From Methylocystaceae bacterium (lineage in GTDB: Bacteria; Pseudomonadota; Alphaproteobacteria; Rhizobiales; Beijerinckiaceae): a stretch of DNA of 64,000 bases. The notes below the pieces were generated by a model that worked only from the letters and a program-made list of their open reading frames with translations, was not told where the DNA came from and ran no database searches. Shown piece by piece: positions 51,624-61,951 of this stretch; position 1 is the first letter of the stretch; every line of letters begins with the position of its first letter. The position numbers were made by a program, and so were the translations under genes. The stretch covers positions 57,404 through 121,403 of the forward strand of contig WSXZ01000015.1 in the NCBI GenBank assembly GCA_009773555.1, written 5' to 3'.

Positions 51624-51635
51624 TTCTACCTCCCT

Positions 51636-52562
51636 TTAGAAGCGAGAGAACGCCGCGACGCCGACGTTTTCATCGCGATGGCGCCCGCCGAGCGTTGCGC
51701 CGTACCACGCCGCCACAGCGCCGAGGAGCATTGTCGCTGCGGACAGGAACGCGAGCAGGATGCCGGTCTTGCGCGCCGTCTCGGCCGTCTCCTTCGCCTT
51801 CGCCTGGTCTTCACGCAGGCGTTCGGCGCTCAGATCCACGCGCCTTTCCGCTTCCTGTGGGGCGAGGCCGGAGCGCGAAGCGAGAACATTGACAAGATAG
51901 GCGCGATCTTCTCCGGAGATTTCGCCTGTCGCCAAGCCGCGCTCGACGATGCGCTTCACGATCGCGCGCGGATATTCGACCGGCATCGTCACCCCCCGTG
52001 CGTTCACGTCGCCATCGCCGCGCATCAGAAAATCGACCCGCTCCTCGACCGGAGTCACCGTGGGTGCAAGCGCTGTCGTCTCGGTTCTGGCGCCTTCCGA
52101 AGACGCCGCCTCGGAAACGCCAGTCTTTGCGAGCTGGAAGAGAGAAGCGCCTGCGATCAGCGCGAACACCACGATCGCGGCGGCCCAGAGCACGAGGCCA
52201 TGGACCCCGTCGCGGACTTCCACCTCTTCTTGCGAAACATCTCCGGAGCGCCGGCGCAGCCTTCCCGTGACGTAGCCGCCGACCGCAAAGCTCGAAACGG
52301 TGATCCAAAGCACCCAGAGCGTCAACGCGATCAGATGAACAACCAAGGACGCGCCGCCATAAGGCGACGTCATCGACAGTCCGATCGCCGAACCGAATGC
52401 CCCCATGATGAAGGAAATTGCTCCGGCGATCGTTGCGCCGGCGATGATGGCGGCCCAATCGGTATTGGTCGACCGGCCAGACATGTCTTGGGCGACCGCC
52501 ACCGCGGCGGCTTCGCCGCGCGACGGCCCGACGCCGAGTCCCGTTTGCACGAAGTCAGTCAT
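51636..52562 (-). CDS. PhnA-like membrane protein
   Basis: NTDWAAIIAGATIAGAISFIMGAFGSAIGLSMTSPYGG...VTGRLRRR, C-terminal TM. Confidence 0.75.
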   Translation of the reverse strand: MTDFVQTGLGVGPSRGEAAAVAVAQDMSGRSTNTDWAAIIAGATIAGAISFIMGAFGSAIGLSMTSPYGGASLVVHLIALTLWVLWITVSSFAVGGYVTGRLRRRSGDVSQEEVEVRDGVHGLVLWAAAIVVFALIAGASLFQLAKTGVSEAASSEGARTETTALAPTVTPVEERVDFLMRGDGDVNARGVTMPVEYPRAIVKRIVERGLATGEISGEDRAYLVNVLASRSGLAPQEAERRVDLSAERLREDQAKAKETAETARKTGILLAFLSAATMLLGAVAAWYGATLGGRHRDENVGVAAFSRF

Positions 52563-52573
52563 TCTGCATCTCC

Positions 52574-52648
52574 TCAGCGCAGGCCAAGAAATGATAAAAT
52601 CGCCAGAACGACGACGATCAGTCCGACGAGATAAATGATGCCACTCAT
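52574..52648 (-). CDS. 24-aa hydrophobic microprotein
   Basis: MSGIIYLVGLIVVVLAILSFLGLR with ggaggt upstream of ATG. Confidence 0.65.
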   Translation of the reverse strand: MSGIIYLVGLIVVVLAILSFLGLR

Positions 52649-52863
52649 TGAAACCTCCGCTTCGACCGCTGCGCTGCCCGCAATCCTGACCTAAGCCGCA
52701 ACGTGGACAGCCGCGCATGCCCTAAAACTCTGGCGCTTCGTCATTGTTCCGTGACGCTTGGTTCCGTGACGCTTGGCGCGGCCGCGTTGGGCAAAGCGCT
52801 TGTGGACGCAGCCACGCTCCGGGTATGGTCGCCGTGTTGCGTCGCAACAGCAGAGGGGCGGAG

Positions 52864-55158
52864 ATGGCCGACGACATGGCGGAAAATCGGGCGGAAGGAG
52901 AGCAGCGCGCGACGATATCGGACAAGGAGGCGTTGCTGTTTCATTCGCGCGGCCGGCCCGGCAAGCTCGCCGTCATCGCCTCGAAGCCGATGGCGACTCA
53001 GCGCGACCTGTCGCTCGCCTATTCGCCGGGCGTCGCCGCGCCGGTGCTCGCCATCGCCAAGGATCCTTCGGCGGCGTTCGATTATACGACCCGCGGCAAC
53101 ATGGTCGCCGTCATCACCAACGGCACCGCGATCCTCGGGCTTGGCGATCTCGGCGCGCTGGCGGCGAAGCCCGTGATGGAAGGAAAGGCCGCGCTGTTCA
53201 AGCGGTTCGCGGACATCGATTCCATTGATCTCGAGATCGATACGAAGGACGTGGATGCGTTCGTCAACGCCGTGCGTTATCTCGGCCCCTCGTTCGGCGG
53301 CATCAATCTCGAAGACATCAAGGCGCCGGAGTGTTTCGTCATCGAGGAGCGGCTACGCGACCTCATGGACATTCCGGTCTTCCATGACGATCAGCACGGC
53401 ACGGCGATCATCTCCGCCGCCGGCATGCTCAACGCGCTGCTGCTGACGGGCCGTGACATCGGATCGGCGAAACTCGTCTGCAATGGCGCCGGCGCCGCCG
53501 GCATCGCCTGTCTCGATCTCGCGAAAGCGATGGGTTTCGATCCGCGCAACGTCATCCTGTGCGACACCAAGGGCGTGGTCTATCGCGGCCGCCAGGAGGG
53601 CATGAACCAGTGGAAGAGCGCGCACGCCGTCGACACCACGGCGCGAACGCTCGCCGAGGCGCTGGAAGGCGCCGACATCTTCTACGGCCTTTCCGTCAAG
53701 GGGGCCCTGACGCCCGCCATGCTTCGCAGCATGGCGGACAATCCGATCGTCTTCGCCATGGCCAATCCTGACCCCGAGATCACGCCGGAAGAAGCGCGCG
53801 CCACGCGCGCCGACGTGATCATCGCCACGGGCCGTTCCGACTATCCCAACCAGATCAATAACGTCCTGGGCTTTCCCTATATTTTCCGGGGCGCGCTCGA
53901 CGTGCGCGCCAAGACGATCAACATGGAGATGAAGATCGCTGCGACGAAGGCGCTCGCCGATCTCGCGCGCGAGGACGTGCCGGACGAAGTCGCCAACGCC
54001 TACCGAGGCGCCCGGCCGCGTTTCGGCCGTGACTATATTATCCCGGCGCCGTTCGACCCGCGCCTGATCTCGATCATTCCGCCCGCCGTGGCGCTCGCGG
54101 CGATGGACACCGGCGTCGCGCGCCGCCCCATCGTCGACATGAAAGCCTATCGCGCTGAGCTCTCGGCGCGCCGCGATCCGATCGCCGGGCTGATGCAGAC
54201 GGTCCACGAACGCGTGCGGCGTGATCCCAAGCGCGTCGTCTTCGCCGAGGGCGAAGAAGAGCAGGTGATCCGCGCCGCCCTATCCTTCGTTCATCAAGGT
54301 TTCGGACGCGCCGTGCTCGTCGGCCGGGAGGATCGCGTCAAGGAAGCGGCGGCGAACGCCGGCCTTGAGCTTCCCGCAGAGATCGAAATCCACAACGCCA
54401 AACTCTCAAGCCGCAACTCGGTCTATGCGCAGTTCCTGTTCGAGCGCCTGCAGCGCAAGGGGTATCTGATGCGCGACTGCCAGCGGCTGATCAATCAGGA
54501 CCGCAATCATTTCGCCGCCGCGATGGTGGCGCAGGGCGACGCCGACGCCATGGTGACGGGCGTCACGCGCAATTTCTCCCACGCGCTCGAAGACGTGCGC
54601 CGCGTCATCGACCACAAGCCCGGCCACCGCGTCATCGGCGCGTCGATCATTCTCGCCAATGGCCGCATTGTCGTCGTCGCCGACACGGCCATCACCGAAA
54701 TGCCCGACGCCAACGAGCTGGCCGAAATCGCCATCGAGGCGGCCGGCGTGGCCCGCCGCATCGGACTCGTGCCGCGGGTCGCCATGCTGGCCTTTTCGAC
54801 ATTCGGCTATCCGCCGGGCGAGCGCACGGCGCGCGTGCATCAGGCGGTCAACGTTCTCGACCACCGGCGCGTCGATTTCGAATATGAGGGCGAGATGGGC
54901 GCGGACATTGCGCTCAATAAGGATTTGATGAGCGCTTATCCGTTTTCGCGACTCACCGATACGGCGAATGTCCTTGTCATGCCAGCGTTTCATTCGGCGG
55001 CTATTTCGACAAAAATGTTACAGGAACTTGGCGGCGCGACCGTTCTCGGTCCGCTGATCGTCGGACTCGACAAACCGATTCAAATCGTCCAACTCGGCGC
55101 GACGGACACGGAGATCGTCAATATGGCGGCGCTCGCCGCCTTCGGCGTCGGCGGATGA
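52864..55158 (+). CDS. maeB: NADP-dependent malic enzyme with C-terminal phosphotransacetylase-like domain
   Basis: [46 protein letters not shown]-terminal PTA-like domain. Confidence 0.94.
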   Translation: MADDMAENRAEGEQRATISDKEALLFHSRGRPGKLAVIASKPMATQRDLSLAYSPGVAAPVLAIAKDPSAAFDYTTRGNMVAVITNGTAILGLGDLGALAAKPVMEGKAALFKRFADIDSIDLEIDTKDVDAFVNAVRYLGPSFGGINLEDIKAPECFVIEERLRDLMDIPVFHDDQHGTAIISAAGMLNALLLTGRDIGSAKLVCNGAGAAGIACLDLAKAMGFDPRNVILCDTKGVVYRGRQEGMNQWKSAHAVDTTARTLAEALEGADIFYGLSVKGALTPAMLRSMADNPIVFAMANPDPEITPEEARATRADVIIATGRSDYPNQINNVLGFPYIFRGALDVRAKTINMEMKIAATKALADLAREDVPDEVANAYRGARPRFGRDYIIPAPFDPRLISIIPPAVALAAMDTGVARRPIVDMKAYRAELSARRDPIAGLMQTVHERVRRDPKRVVFAEGEEEQVIRAALSFVHQGFGRAVLVGREDRVKEAAANAGLELPAEIEIHNAKLSSRNSVYAQFLFERLQRKGYLMRDCQRLINQDRNHFAAAMVAQGDADAMVTGVTRNFSHALEDVRRVIDHKPGHRVIGASIILANGRIVVVADTAITEMPDANELAEIAIEAAGVARRIGLVPRVAMLAFSTFGYPPGERTARVHQAVNVLDHRRVDFEYEGEMGADIALNKDLMSAYPFSRLTDTANVLVMPAFHSAAISTKMLQELGGATVLGPLIVGLDKPIQIVQLGATDTEIVNMAALAAFGVGG

Positions 55159-55160
55159 GC

Positions 55161-55280
55161 CGTCCTCCCCTTGATGGGTAGAGTCGCGCCGTAGGCGCGG
55201 GCGGGCTGAATCGCGCATCCCGCACTCTGCTCACCCCACCAGCGCGGCTTCGCCGCGCGACCTCCCCTTTGGGAGGTGAT
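55161..55280. repeat. Intergenic repeat with several hairpins
   Basis: cgcgccgtaggcgcg, gcgcggcttcgccgcgc and cctcccctttgggagg stems between maeB and ugd. Confidence 0.5.
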
Positions 55281-55307
55281 CGCACACGAAGCGAGAGACT
55301 GACACTG

Positions 55308-56612
55308 ATGAACATTACGATGATTGGTTCGGGCTATGTGGGTCTGGTCTCGGGCGCCTGTTTCGCCGACTTCGGCCATAACGTCATTTGCGTCGACGCG
55401 GACGCGAACAAGATCGAGCGCCTGAAGGCGGGCGAGATTCCGATCTTCGAACCCGGCCTCGACGAACTCGTCGCCAATAACGTCGAACAGAACCGCCTTT
55501 CCTTCACCACCGAACTCGAATCCTCGGTGAGGGGCGCGGACGCGGTTTTCATCGCGGTCGGCACGCCGTCGCGGCGCGGCGACGGCCATGCGGATCTGTC
55601 CTTCGTCTACGCCGTGGCGCAGACCATCGCCAAAGCGCTCAAAGGATTCACGGTCGTCGTCAATAAATCGACTGTCCCCGTCGGCACCGGCGACGAAGTC
55701 GAGCGCATCATCCGCGAAGTCAATCCGGACGCCGACTTCACAGTCGTCTCCAATCCCGAATTCTTGCGCGAAGGCGCGGCGATCGAGGATTTCAAACGCC
55801 CCGACCGCGTCGTCATCGGCATCGAAGATCCGCGCGCGCGCGAAGTGATGGAGGAAATCTATCGTCCGCTGTCGCTGAATGCGCCGCCGCTGGTCTTCGT
55901 TGGCCGCCGCACGTCGGAACTCACCAAATACGCGGCGAACGCTTTTCTCGCGACGAAAATCACCTTCATCAACGAGATCGCCGATCTGTGCGAGAAGGTC
56001 GGCGCCGACGTGCAGGAGGTCGCGCGCGGCATCGGCCTCGACAAGCGCATCGGCGGGAAATTCCTGCATGCGGGACCGGGCTATGGCGGCTCCTGCTTTC
56101 CGAAAGATACGCTGGCGCTGATCAAGACCGGACAGGACGAAGGCGCGGCGCTGCGCATCGTCGAAACGGTCGTCGCGGTGAACGACGCGCGCAAGCGGGC
56201 GATGGCGCGCAAGGTGATCAACGCGCTCGGCGGCTCGGTGCGCGGCAAGAAGATCGCGCTCCTGGGATTGGCCTTCAAGCCCAACACCGACGACATGCGC
56301 GACGCGCCCTCGCTCGCCATCGTCGCCTCGCTCGCCGGCGACGGGGCGCAGGTGCACGCCTATGACCCCGAGAGCATGGCGCAGGCGCGTCCGCTGATGC
56401 CGGAGGTCACCTTCCACGACAACGCCTATTCGGCGCTGGAAGGCGCCGACGCGCTCGCCATCGTCACCGAATGGGACGCGTTCCGTGCGCTCGATCTCGA
56501 TCGGGTCAGGAGCCTCTTGAAGCAGCCGATCATCGTCGATCTGCGCAACGTCTACCGCCCCGGCGACGTGCGCAAGCGCGGCTTCACCTATGTGAGCGTG
56601 GGGAGGGTGTGA
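55308..56612 (+). CDS. ugd: UDP-glucose 6-dehydrogenase
   Basis: MIGSGYVGLVSGACFADFGH, VNKSTVPVGTGDEV, GPGYGGSCFPKDT, GLAFKPNTDDMRDAPS. Confidence 0.95.
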   Translation: MNITMIGSGYVGLVSGACFADFGHNVICVDADANKIERLKAGEIPIFEPGLDELVANNVEQNRLSFTTELESSVRGADAVFIAVGTPSRRGDGHADLSFVYAVAQTIAKALKGFTVVVNKSTVPVGTGDEVERIIREVNPDADFTVVSNPEFLREGAAIEDFKRPDRVVIGIEDPRAREVMEEIYRPLSLNAPPLVFVGRRTSELTKYAANAFLATKITFINEIADLCEKVGADVQEVARGIGLDKRIGGKFLHAGPGYGGSCFPKDTLALIKTGQDEGAALRIVETVVAVNDARKRAMARKVINALGGSVRGKKIALLGLAFKPNTDDMRDAPSLAIVASLAGDGAQVHAYDPESMAQARPLMPEVTFHDNAYSALEGADALAIVTEWDAFRALDLDRVRSLLKQPIIVDLRNVYRPGDVRKRGFTYVSVGRV

Positions 56613-57016
56613 GCGGGGAAGGTCGATTGTGCCCCTCGCGTGGCTCGACGACCATTATCTTGCCCCGGTACGTGTTGATTAGAGCCCAAGTCGCCTTTTG
56701 GCGCGAGACGATCGTACCCTTTGCACTTCACGTTTTGGCAATACGTCTTCGACGTGAGCGGATACAATACCAGAACACCCATCACAATTATCAACAAGAC
56801 GTCGATCTCGTTCGGTCCTGCCCTTCTTGCGGCTTGCGCCTCTTTCGAACCGTCGTCTATTTGGTCCGTTTTGCGTTCTCTTTTATCTGTCTGGGCTTGG
56901 TGTCCAGAGCGTTTCTGCAACTGAAATCGTAAAAACAAAATTGCTCCAGTTAGAAGCAAGAGAGGGAAATGCCACACGTCCAGTTGGTCAGTGACTGACC
57001 GCCAAACGCCATCCAT
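56588..57016 (-). CDS. Hypothetical two-TM protein in a lower-GC patch
   Basis: Open frame with FPLLLLTGAILFLRF and VLLIIVMGVLVLYPL hydrophobic segments; no family recognised. Confidence 0.4.
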   Translation of the reverse strand: MDGVWRSVTDQLDVWHFPLLLLTGAILFLRFQLQKRSGHQAQTDKRERKTDQIDDGSKEAQAARRAGPNEIDVLLIIVMGVLVLYPLTSKTYCQNVKCKGYDRLAPKGDLGSNQHVPGQDNGRRATRGAQSTFPAHTLPTLT

Positions 57017-57129
57017 AATTGCCCTTTCCTAGAGACGCCAAGATACGCTTGCAGTAACAAGAGCATTAAAAAATAACGAGCGGCGGTCAACTAGTCTGCG
57101 CACGCGGGGATTCGAACGTGTCGCGCCTC

Positions 57130-57248
57130 CTGCGCCGCGAGCTTGATCTCCGAATAGCTACACTTCTCGTCGCTCTTCGCCGCGACATGCCGACGCGACG
57201 GCGGTTTCGACAAAGGGGCGCTCGCCTCGCAAGACGTTGATGAGAGAC
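57130..57248 (-). pseudogene. Decayed duplicate of the 3' end of hemA
   Basis: KPPSRRHVAAKSDEKCSYSEIKLAAQ vs Hem[27 protein letters not shown] (19/26); 63/75 nt match by hand count to 59780-59854. Confidence 0.85.
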
Positions 57249-57377
57249 GCCCCGCCGATATCTCCATCGACTGCCGCGCCAACCCTCCAGACCTTGTGCG
57301 ACCGCGCACAGCGCGCGCCGCGCGCCTAAGCGAGTTTGCATCGCCCTGTTCGCGATGTGGCCAGGCGCATTTTTTTC

Positions 57378-59705
57378 ATGGAGGTTTATATGGCTAAGCA
57401 AGTTGCCCCAAAAGACGCGCGTGTCGGAAGCTACCATCCGCGAGTCGTCGTCAAATTCCGCGATCGCACCGAACTGCCCTACGACGCCACGGTGGAAAAA
57501 GAAGTCGAGCGCCGGTTTCATGGCGCATGGACCCGCCTTGCCGAGCAGTTCAAGGGCATTTCCATGGCGCCTCTCTTCGCTTCGAAGAAAGCGGACGAGA
57601 TTCGCGACCTGATGGCGCGCGCTGAAGTCAGCGATCCGAGCTATCACGCCCCGGATTTCCTCGGCTATTTCGTGCTCAACGTGCCGGACGACGCTGCGCC
57701 GGAGACGGTCGCGAGAATCGTTTCGCAGTGGCCGTCGGTCGAAAAAGCCTATGTCGAACCAAAGCCCGTCGAGCCGCCGCTGGTCAACGCCGCCGACGAT
57801 CCGCGCAGCATGAATCAGGGTTATCTCGACCCTGCGCCAGACGGCATCGACGCGGAATATGCATGGCTTTTCGCTGGCGGCGACGGCGCCAATCAGGCGC
57901 TGGTCGATCTCGAATGGGGCTGGACGCTCAATCACGAAGATCTCGCGGCGCATAACATCTCGATCATTTCCGGGCTGAACAATTCCTTCTTCTTCCACGG
58001 CACGGGCGTGCTGGGAGAAATCTGCGCGGTCGACAATATGGTGGGCTGCGTCGGCGTCACGCCGAAACTCGGCTCCGTGCGCGTCGTCGGTCAGTGGCTT
58101 TCAGGCGGCGGCTACAGCACGTCTCAGCCCATCCTCGACGCCGTCGCGGTCATGAATTTCGGCGACGTGCTTCTGCTTGAGGCGCAGACGAGCTTCGCCG
58201 GCTACGTCAAAGTGCCGGTGGAGATCGAGCCTGCGGTGTTCGACGTCATTCGGCTGGCGACGGCGCTGGGGGTCGTCGTCGTCGAAGCCGGCGGCAATGG
58301 CGGCGTCGATCTGGATACGGTCAACGTGAGCGGTGAACTCGTCTTCAATCGCGCCAGCGCCGACTTCAAGGATTCCGGCGCCATCATTGTCGGCGCGGGA
58401 TCGTCGACCGCGCCGCATACGCGGCTCGGCTTCTCCTGCTTCGGCAGCCGCATCGACTGCTATGGCTGGGGAGAGAACGTCGATACGCTGTCTTCCGACA
58501 ACGCCAATGCCGCGACGAACCTTTATACGACCGGGTTCAATGGCACGTCGAGCGCGTCGCCCATCGTGACAGGCGCGGCGCTCGCCGTACAGGGTCTGGC
58601 GCAAGCCGCGCTCGGCAGCCGCTTCGCCCCGTGGCAGTTGCGTCAGATTCTCAGCAGTCCCGCCAATGGCACGGCCTCGCAAAATCCTGCGGTCGACCGC
58701 ATTGGCGTCATGCCCAATCTGCGCGCGATCATCGACGGCGACGTCCTCAATCTGGCGCCGGACGTCTATCTGCGCGACTTCGTCGGCGACAGCGGCGACG
58801 CCCATATGGGCGCGATCTCAGCGAGCCCCGACGTCATCCTGCGTCAGAACGCCGTCGCCGATCCGCAAGCCGCCTTCGGCCAAGGGAGCGGCGTCGAAAA
58901 CAGCGCTGCGCTGGGCTATGAAGCGGAGGCGGGCCAGGACAATTTCGTCTATGTCCGCGTGCGTAATCGCGGCGGCTCGGCGGCGAACAACGTCGAGGCG
59001 ACAGTCTTTTGGGCGCCGCCCTCCACGCTGCTGACGCCCGACCAATGGAATCCGTTGGGATCGACCACGCTGCCGTCCGTCCCGACCGGCGATCAGCTCA
59101 CGGTTTCAAATGCGATCCAGTGGCAGGCCGCCGACATTCCGGCGCCCGGACATTATTGCTTTGTGGCGCTGATCGGCGCGACGGGCGATCCGGCCCCGGC
59201 GCCCGCGGATTTTCTCGACTGGGATAATTTCCGCAGCTTCATCCGCAACAACAACAATGTGACCTGGCGTAACTTCAATGTCGTGAACAATACGCCGCCG
59301 GCGGGCGCCCAGCCCCCGGGCTTCGTCGCACTGCCCTTCCTTATGGCCGGCGCGCCGGACAAGGCCCGCCGCATGCGGCTGGAGATCGCCAGCCGTCTAC
59401 CAGCTAAGGCGGAAGCGATGCTCGAGATGCCTTTGGAGTGGGCGGAACTCCTCAAGGTCGCCGCACGGCCCGTCAAGGGCGACGCTCGCGAGAGGCGCGG
59501 CGTCGTCGCCATCAAGACGGCGGGACGCACGGCCTTCGCCGACGTCGTCTTCCCGGCGAAAGCGCGAATTCCGATGCGACTCCTCGTGAAGATTCCCGAG
59601 GATATGCGCAAGCAGGAGTTCGAGATCTACGCGCGGCAGATGTATGGCGAGGAGGAAGTCGGCCGCGTGACCTGGCGTCTCGCGCCGCCGCGCAAGCCGC
59701 AATAA
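57378..59705 (+). CDS. S8 family (subtilisin-like) serine peptidase with C-terminal beta-sandwich-like extension, no obvious signal peptide
   Basis: Triad contexts QALVDLEWGWTLNHEDL (D), FHGTGVLGEICA (H), NGTSSASPIVTGAAL (S). Confidence 0.85.
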   Translation: MEVYMAKQVAPKDARVGSYHPRVVVKFRDRTELPYDATVEKEVERRFHGAWTRLAEQFKGISMAPLFASKKADEIRDLMARAEVSDPSYHAPDFLGYFVLNVPDDAAPETVARIVSQWPSVEKAYVEPKPVEPPLVNAADDPRSMNQGYLDPAPDGIDAEYAWLFAGGDGANQALVDLEWGWTLNHEDLAAHNISIISGLNNSFFFHGTGVLGEICAVDNMVGCVGVTPKLGSVRVVGQWLSGGGYSTSQPILDAVAVMNFGDVLLLEAQTSFAGYVKVPVEIEPAVFDVIRLATALGVVVVEAGGNGGVDLDTVNVSGELVFNRASADFKDSGAIIVGAGSSTAPHTRLGFSCFGSRIDCYGWGENVDTLSSDNANAATNLYTTGFNGTSSASPIVTGAALAVQGLAQAALGSRFAPWQLRQILSSPANGTASQNPAVDRIGVMPNLRAIIDGDVLNLAPDVYLRDFVGDSGDAHMGAISASPDVILRQNAVADPQAAFGQGSGVENSAALGYEAEAGQDNFVYVRVRNRGGSAANNVEATVFWAPPSTLLTPDQWNPLGSTTLPSVPTGDQLTVSNAIQWQAADIPAPGHYCFVALIGATGDPAPAPADFLDWDNFRSFIRNNNNVTWRNFNVVNNTPPAGAQPPGFVALPFLMAGAPDKARRMRLEIASRLPAKAEAMLEMPLEWAELLKVAARPVKGDARERRGVVAIKTAGRTAFADVVFPAKARIPMRLLVKIPEDMRKQEFEIYARQMYGEEEVGRVTWRLAPPRKPQ

Positions 59706-59727
59706 CAAGCGGCGTCCTTACAAAAAA

Positions 59728-59758
59728 CAAAGCGCCGGCCATTGGGCCGGCGCTTTTT
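59728..59758. terminator. Rho-independent terminator between S8 peptidase gene and hemA
   Basis: aaagcgccggcc-attg-ggccggcgctttttt. Confidence 0.88.
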
Positions 59759-59776
59759 TCTATCCGCGAGCGACGC

Positions 59777-61030
59777 CTACTGCGCGGCGAGTTTGATCTC
59801 GGGATAGCTGCACTTTCCGTCGCTCTTCTCCTCGACATGGAGATGCGACGGCGGCTCGACGAAGGGAATGCCGAGCGTGCGCCAGACGTCGACGAGAGAC
59901 TCGACGAGGTTCGCGATATGCGCCTGCGTGTGGCAGGGCGTCGGCGTGACGCGCAGCCGCTCGCTTCCCTTCGCCACCGTCGGATAGTTGATCGGCTGAA
60001 TGTAGATCTTGCACAGCTCGGCGTCGCGCACCATCACCGGCACGATATGCGAGCCATTTTCCATGACGGGCAGGCCGGCGGCGGCGAGGGCGTGCTTGGT
60101 GATATGCGAGGCGCGCTGATGCGCCGCGCGCAAATCCGGTCGGCGCTTGAGCAGCCGCACGGCGGCGCAGGCCGCGGCGGCGACGGCCGGCGGCAGAGCC
60201 GTCGTGAAGATGAAGGAGGCTGCGTAAGACCGGATCGCGTCGATGACGACGGAGTCGCCGGCGATATAGCCGCCCATCGTGCCGAAGCCCTTGGCAAGCG
60301 TGCCTTCGATCACATTGACGCGCGCCATAACGCCTTCGCGTTCGCAAACGCCGCCGCCGCGCGCGCCATACATGCCGACCGCATGCACCTCGTCGACATA
60401 GGTCATTGCGCCATAGCGCTCAGCCAGCGCGACGATGTCGCCGACGGGCGCGATATTGCCGTTCATCGAATAGAGGCTTTCGAAGACGACAAGCTTGGGT
60501 CGACTGCCCGCTTCGATCAGCAGCTCTTCGAGGTGTGCAAGATCGTTATGGCGAAAGATCTTCTTCTCGGCGCGCGAGCGCTTCACGCCTTCGATCATCG
60601 AATTATGGTTCGAGGCGTCGGACAGAATGACGCAATTGGGCAGAAGGTCGGCGATGGTCGAAATCGCCGCGAGATTGGAAATCCAGCCCGAGGTGAAGAC
60701 GAGCGCGGCTTCCTTGCCGTGCAGATCGGCGAGTTCGCGTTCAAGCTCGACGATGGCGTGGCTGGTGCCGGAAATGTTGCGGGTGCCGCCGGAGCCGGCG
60801 CCGACCCTGCCAGCCGTGTCGACCATCGCGGCGATCACGTCGGGGTGCTGGCCCATGCCGAGATAGTCGTTGGAGCACCATATGGTCACGGGCTCGACCG
60901 AGCCGTCGTCGCGATGCCAATTGGCGAGGGGAAAAGCTTCGACGTCGCGCTCAAGATGCGCAAAGACGCGGTAGCGGCGCTCGTCCTTCAGACGGGAGAC
61001 GGCGGCCTCGAAGTAACGCCGATAGACCAT
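59777..61030 (-). CDS. hemA: 5-aminolevulinate synthase
   Basis: [75 protein letters not shown]. Confidence 0.96.
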   Translation of the reverse strand: MVYRRYFEAAVSRLKDERRYRVFAHLERDVEAFPLANWHRDDGSVEPVTIWCSNDYLGMGQHPDVIAAMVDTAGRVGAGSGGTRNISGTSHAIVELERELADLHGKEAALVFTSGWISNLAAISTIADLLPNCVILSDASNHNSMIEGVKRSRAEKKIFRHNDLAHLEELLIEAGSRPKLVVFESLYSMNGNIAPVGDIVALAERYGAMTYVDEVHAVGMYGARGGGVCEREGVMARVNVIEGTLAKGFGTMGGYIAGDSVVIDAIRSYAASFIFTTALPPAVAAAACAAVRLLKRRPDLRAAHQRASHITKHALAAAGLPVMENGSHIVPVMVRDAELCKIYIQPINYPTVAKGSERLRVTPTPCHTQAHIANLVESLVDVWRTLGIPFVEPPSHLHVEEKSDGKCSYPEIKLAAQ

Positions 61031-61362
61031 GCTCGAACCCTTTGATTTTTTACTCTTGCCCCAGAGTTCAACGACTAGGCCCCCGTCCAGCCCGCCGTCT
61101 AGTTTGGACGTTTTCTTACATAGCCGATCCGCGCGTTAAAGGCGAGTGGCCGAATGACGCGCCCGCGCCTCTTTTCTTGCGCAGCGCGGCGCCACCGCCA
61201 ATAAAAACAATGGCGCCACGAGGCAGCGGCGCCGCCCGGCGGCGCCCCGACCGCGCCGTTCCTGGCTCCACCTTCAGCGAGGCTTTTTTGAAGGCGGCGT
61301 TTATGGGATGACCGTCAGGCCTCGCGTGAGGTAACGAAGAGACGGGAGTGCGCGTGACGGCC

Positions 61363-61887
61363 ATGAAGCTCTATACGAAAAAAGGCGACAGAGGCCAGAC
61401 GAGCCTCTTCTCGGGGCGGCGGGCGGCGAAGTTCGATCCGCGCGTCGCGGCGGTTGGCGATCTCGACGAATTGTCGGCGAGCCTGGGGCTCGCGCGGGTC
61501 GTCTTCCCCGAGGCGAACGATCTTTTGAGCGGCGCGCAAAAGGCGCTCTACACGATCAGCGCCATTGTCAGCGCCGAAGCGCGGAAGATCGATCTTGCCT
61601 TCGACGACGCCGAGACCGCGGCGCTCGAAGCCGAGATCGATCGCGCCACCGACGCGCTGCCGCCGCTGCGCGATTTCATCTATCCAGGAGAGGCCGAGGC
61701 GAGCGCGCGTCTGCACATGGCGCGCGCCGTCGCGCGGCGCGCCGAGCGCAGCGTCGCCGCGCTCGATGAACCGCCGGCGCCCGAAAGCGCCCTCGCCTAT
61801 CTCAATCGCCTGAGCGATCTGTTGTTCGCGCTGGCGCGGCTCGCGGACCTGCACAGCGGACACGCGGACCGGATGCTCGGCGGGTGA
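61363..61887 (+). CDS. PduO-type cob(I)yrinic acid a,c-diamide adenosyltransferase
   Basis: KLYTKKGDRGQTSLFSGRRAAKFDPRVAAVGDLDELSASLG, YLNRLSDLLFALARLA. Confidence 0.93.
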   Translation: MKLYTKKGDRGQTSLFSGRRAAKFDPRVAAVGDLDELSASLGLARVVFPEANDLLSGAQKALYTISAIVSAEARKIDLAFDDAETAALEAEIDRATDALPPLRDFIYPGEAEASARLHMARAVARRAERSVAALDEPPAPESALAYLNRLSDLLFALARLADLHSGHADRMLGG

Positions 61888-61951
61888 GGGTTTTGGGCGG
61901 CGGGAAGCGCCACGTCTCCGCCTTCCCGCCAGGTTGCGCAGCCACGCCCCG

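Noticed and set aside
57107-57118. GGGGATTCGAAC, resembling the T-arm of a tRNA on the minus strand (possible tRNA attachment-site remnant)
   Set aside because: The 5' side of the T stem does not pair and no D/anticodon arms are present; too short to support a tRNA remnant call
61042-61311. 89-aa ORF upstream of the cobalamin adenosyltransferase gene
   Set aside because: No ribosome-binding site or family resemblance; likely intergenic noise
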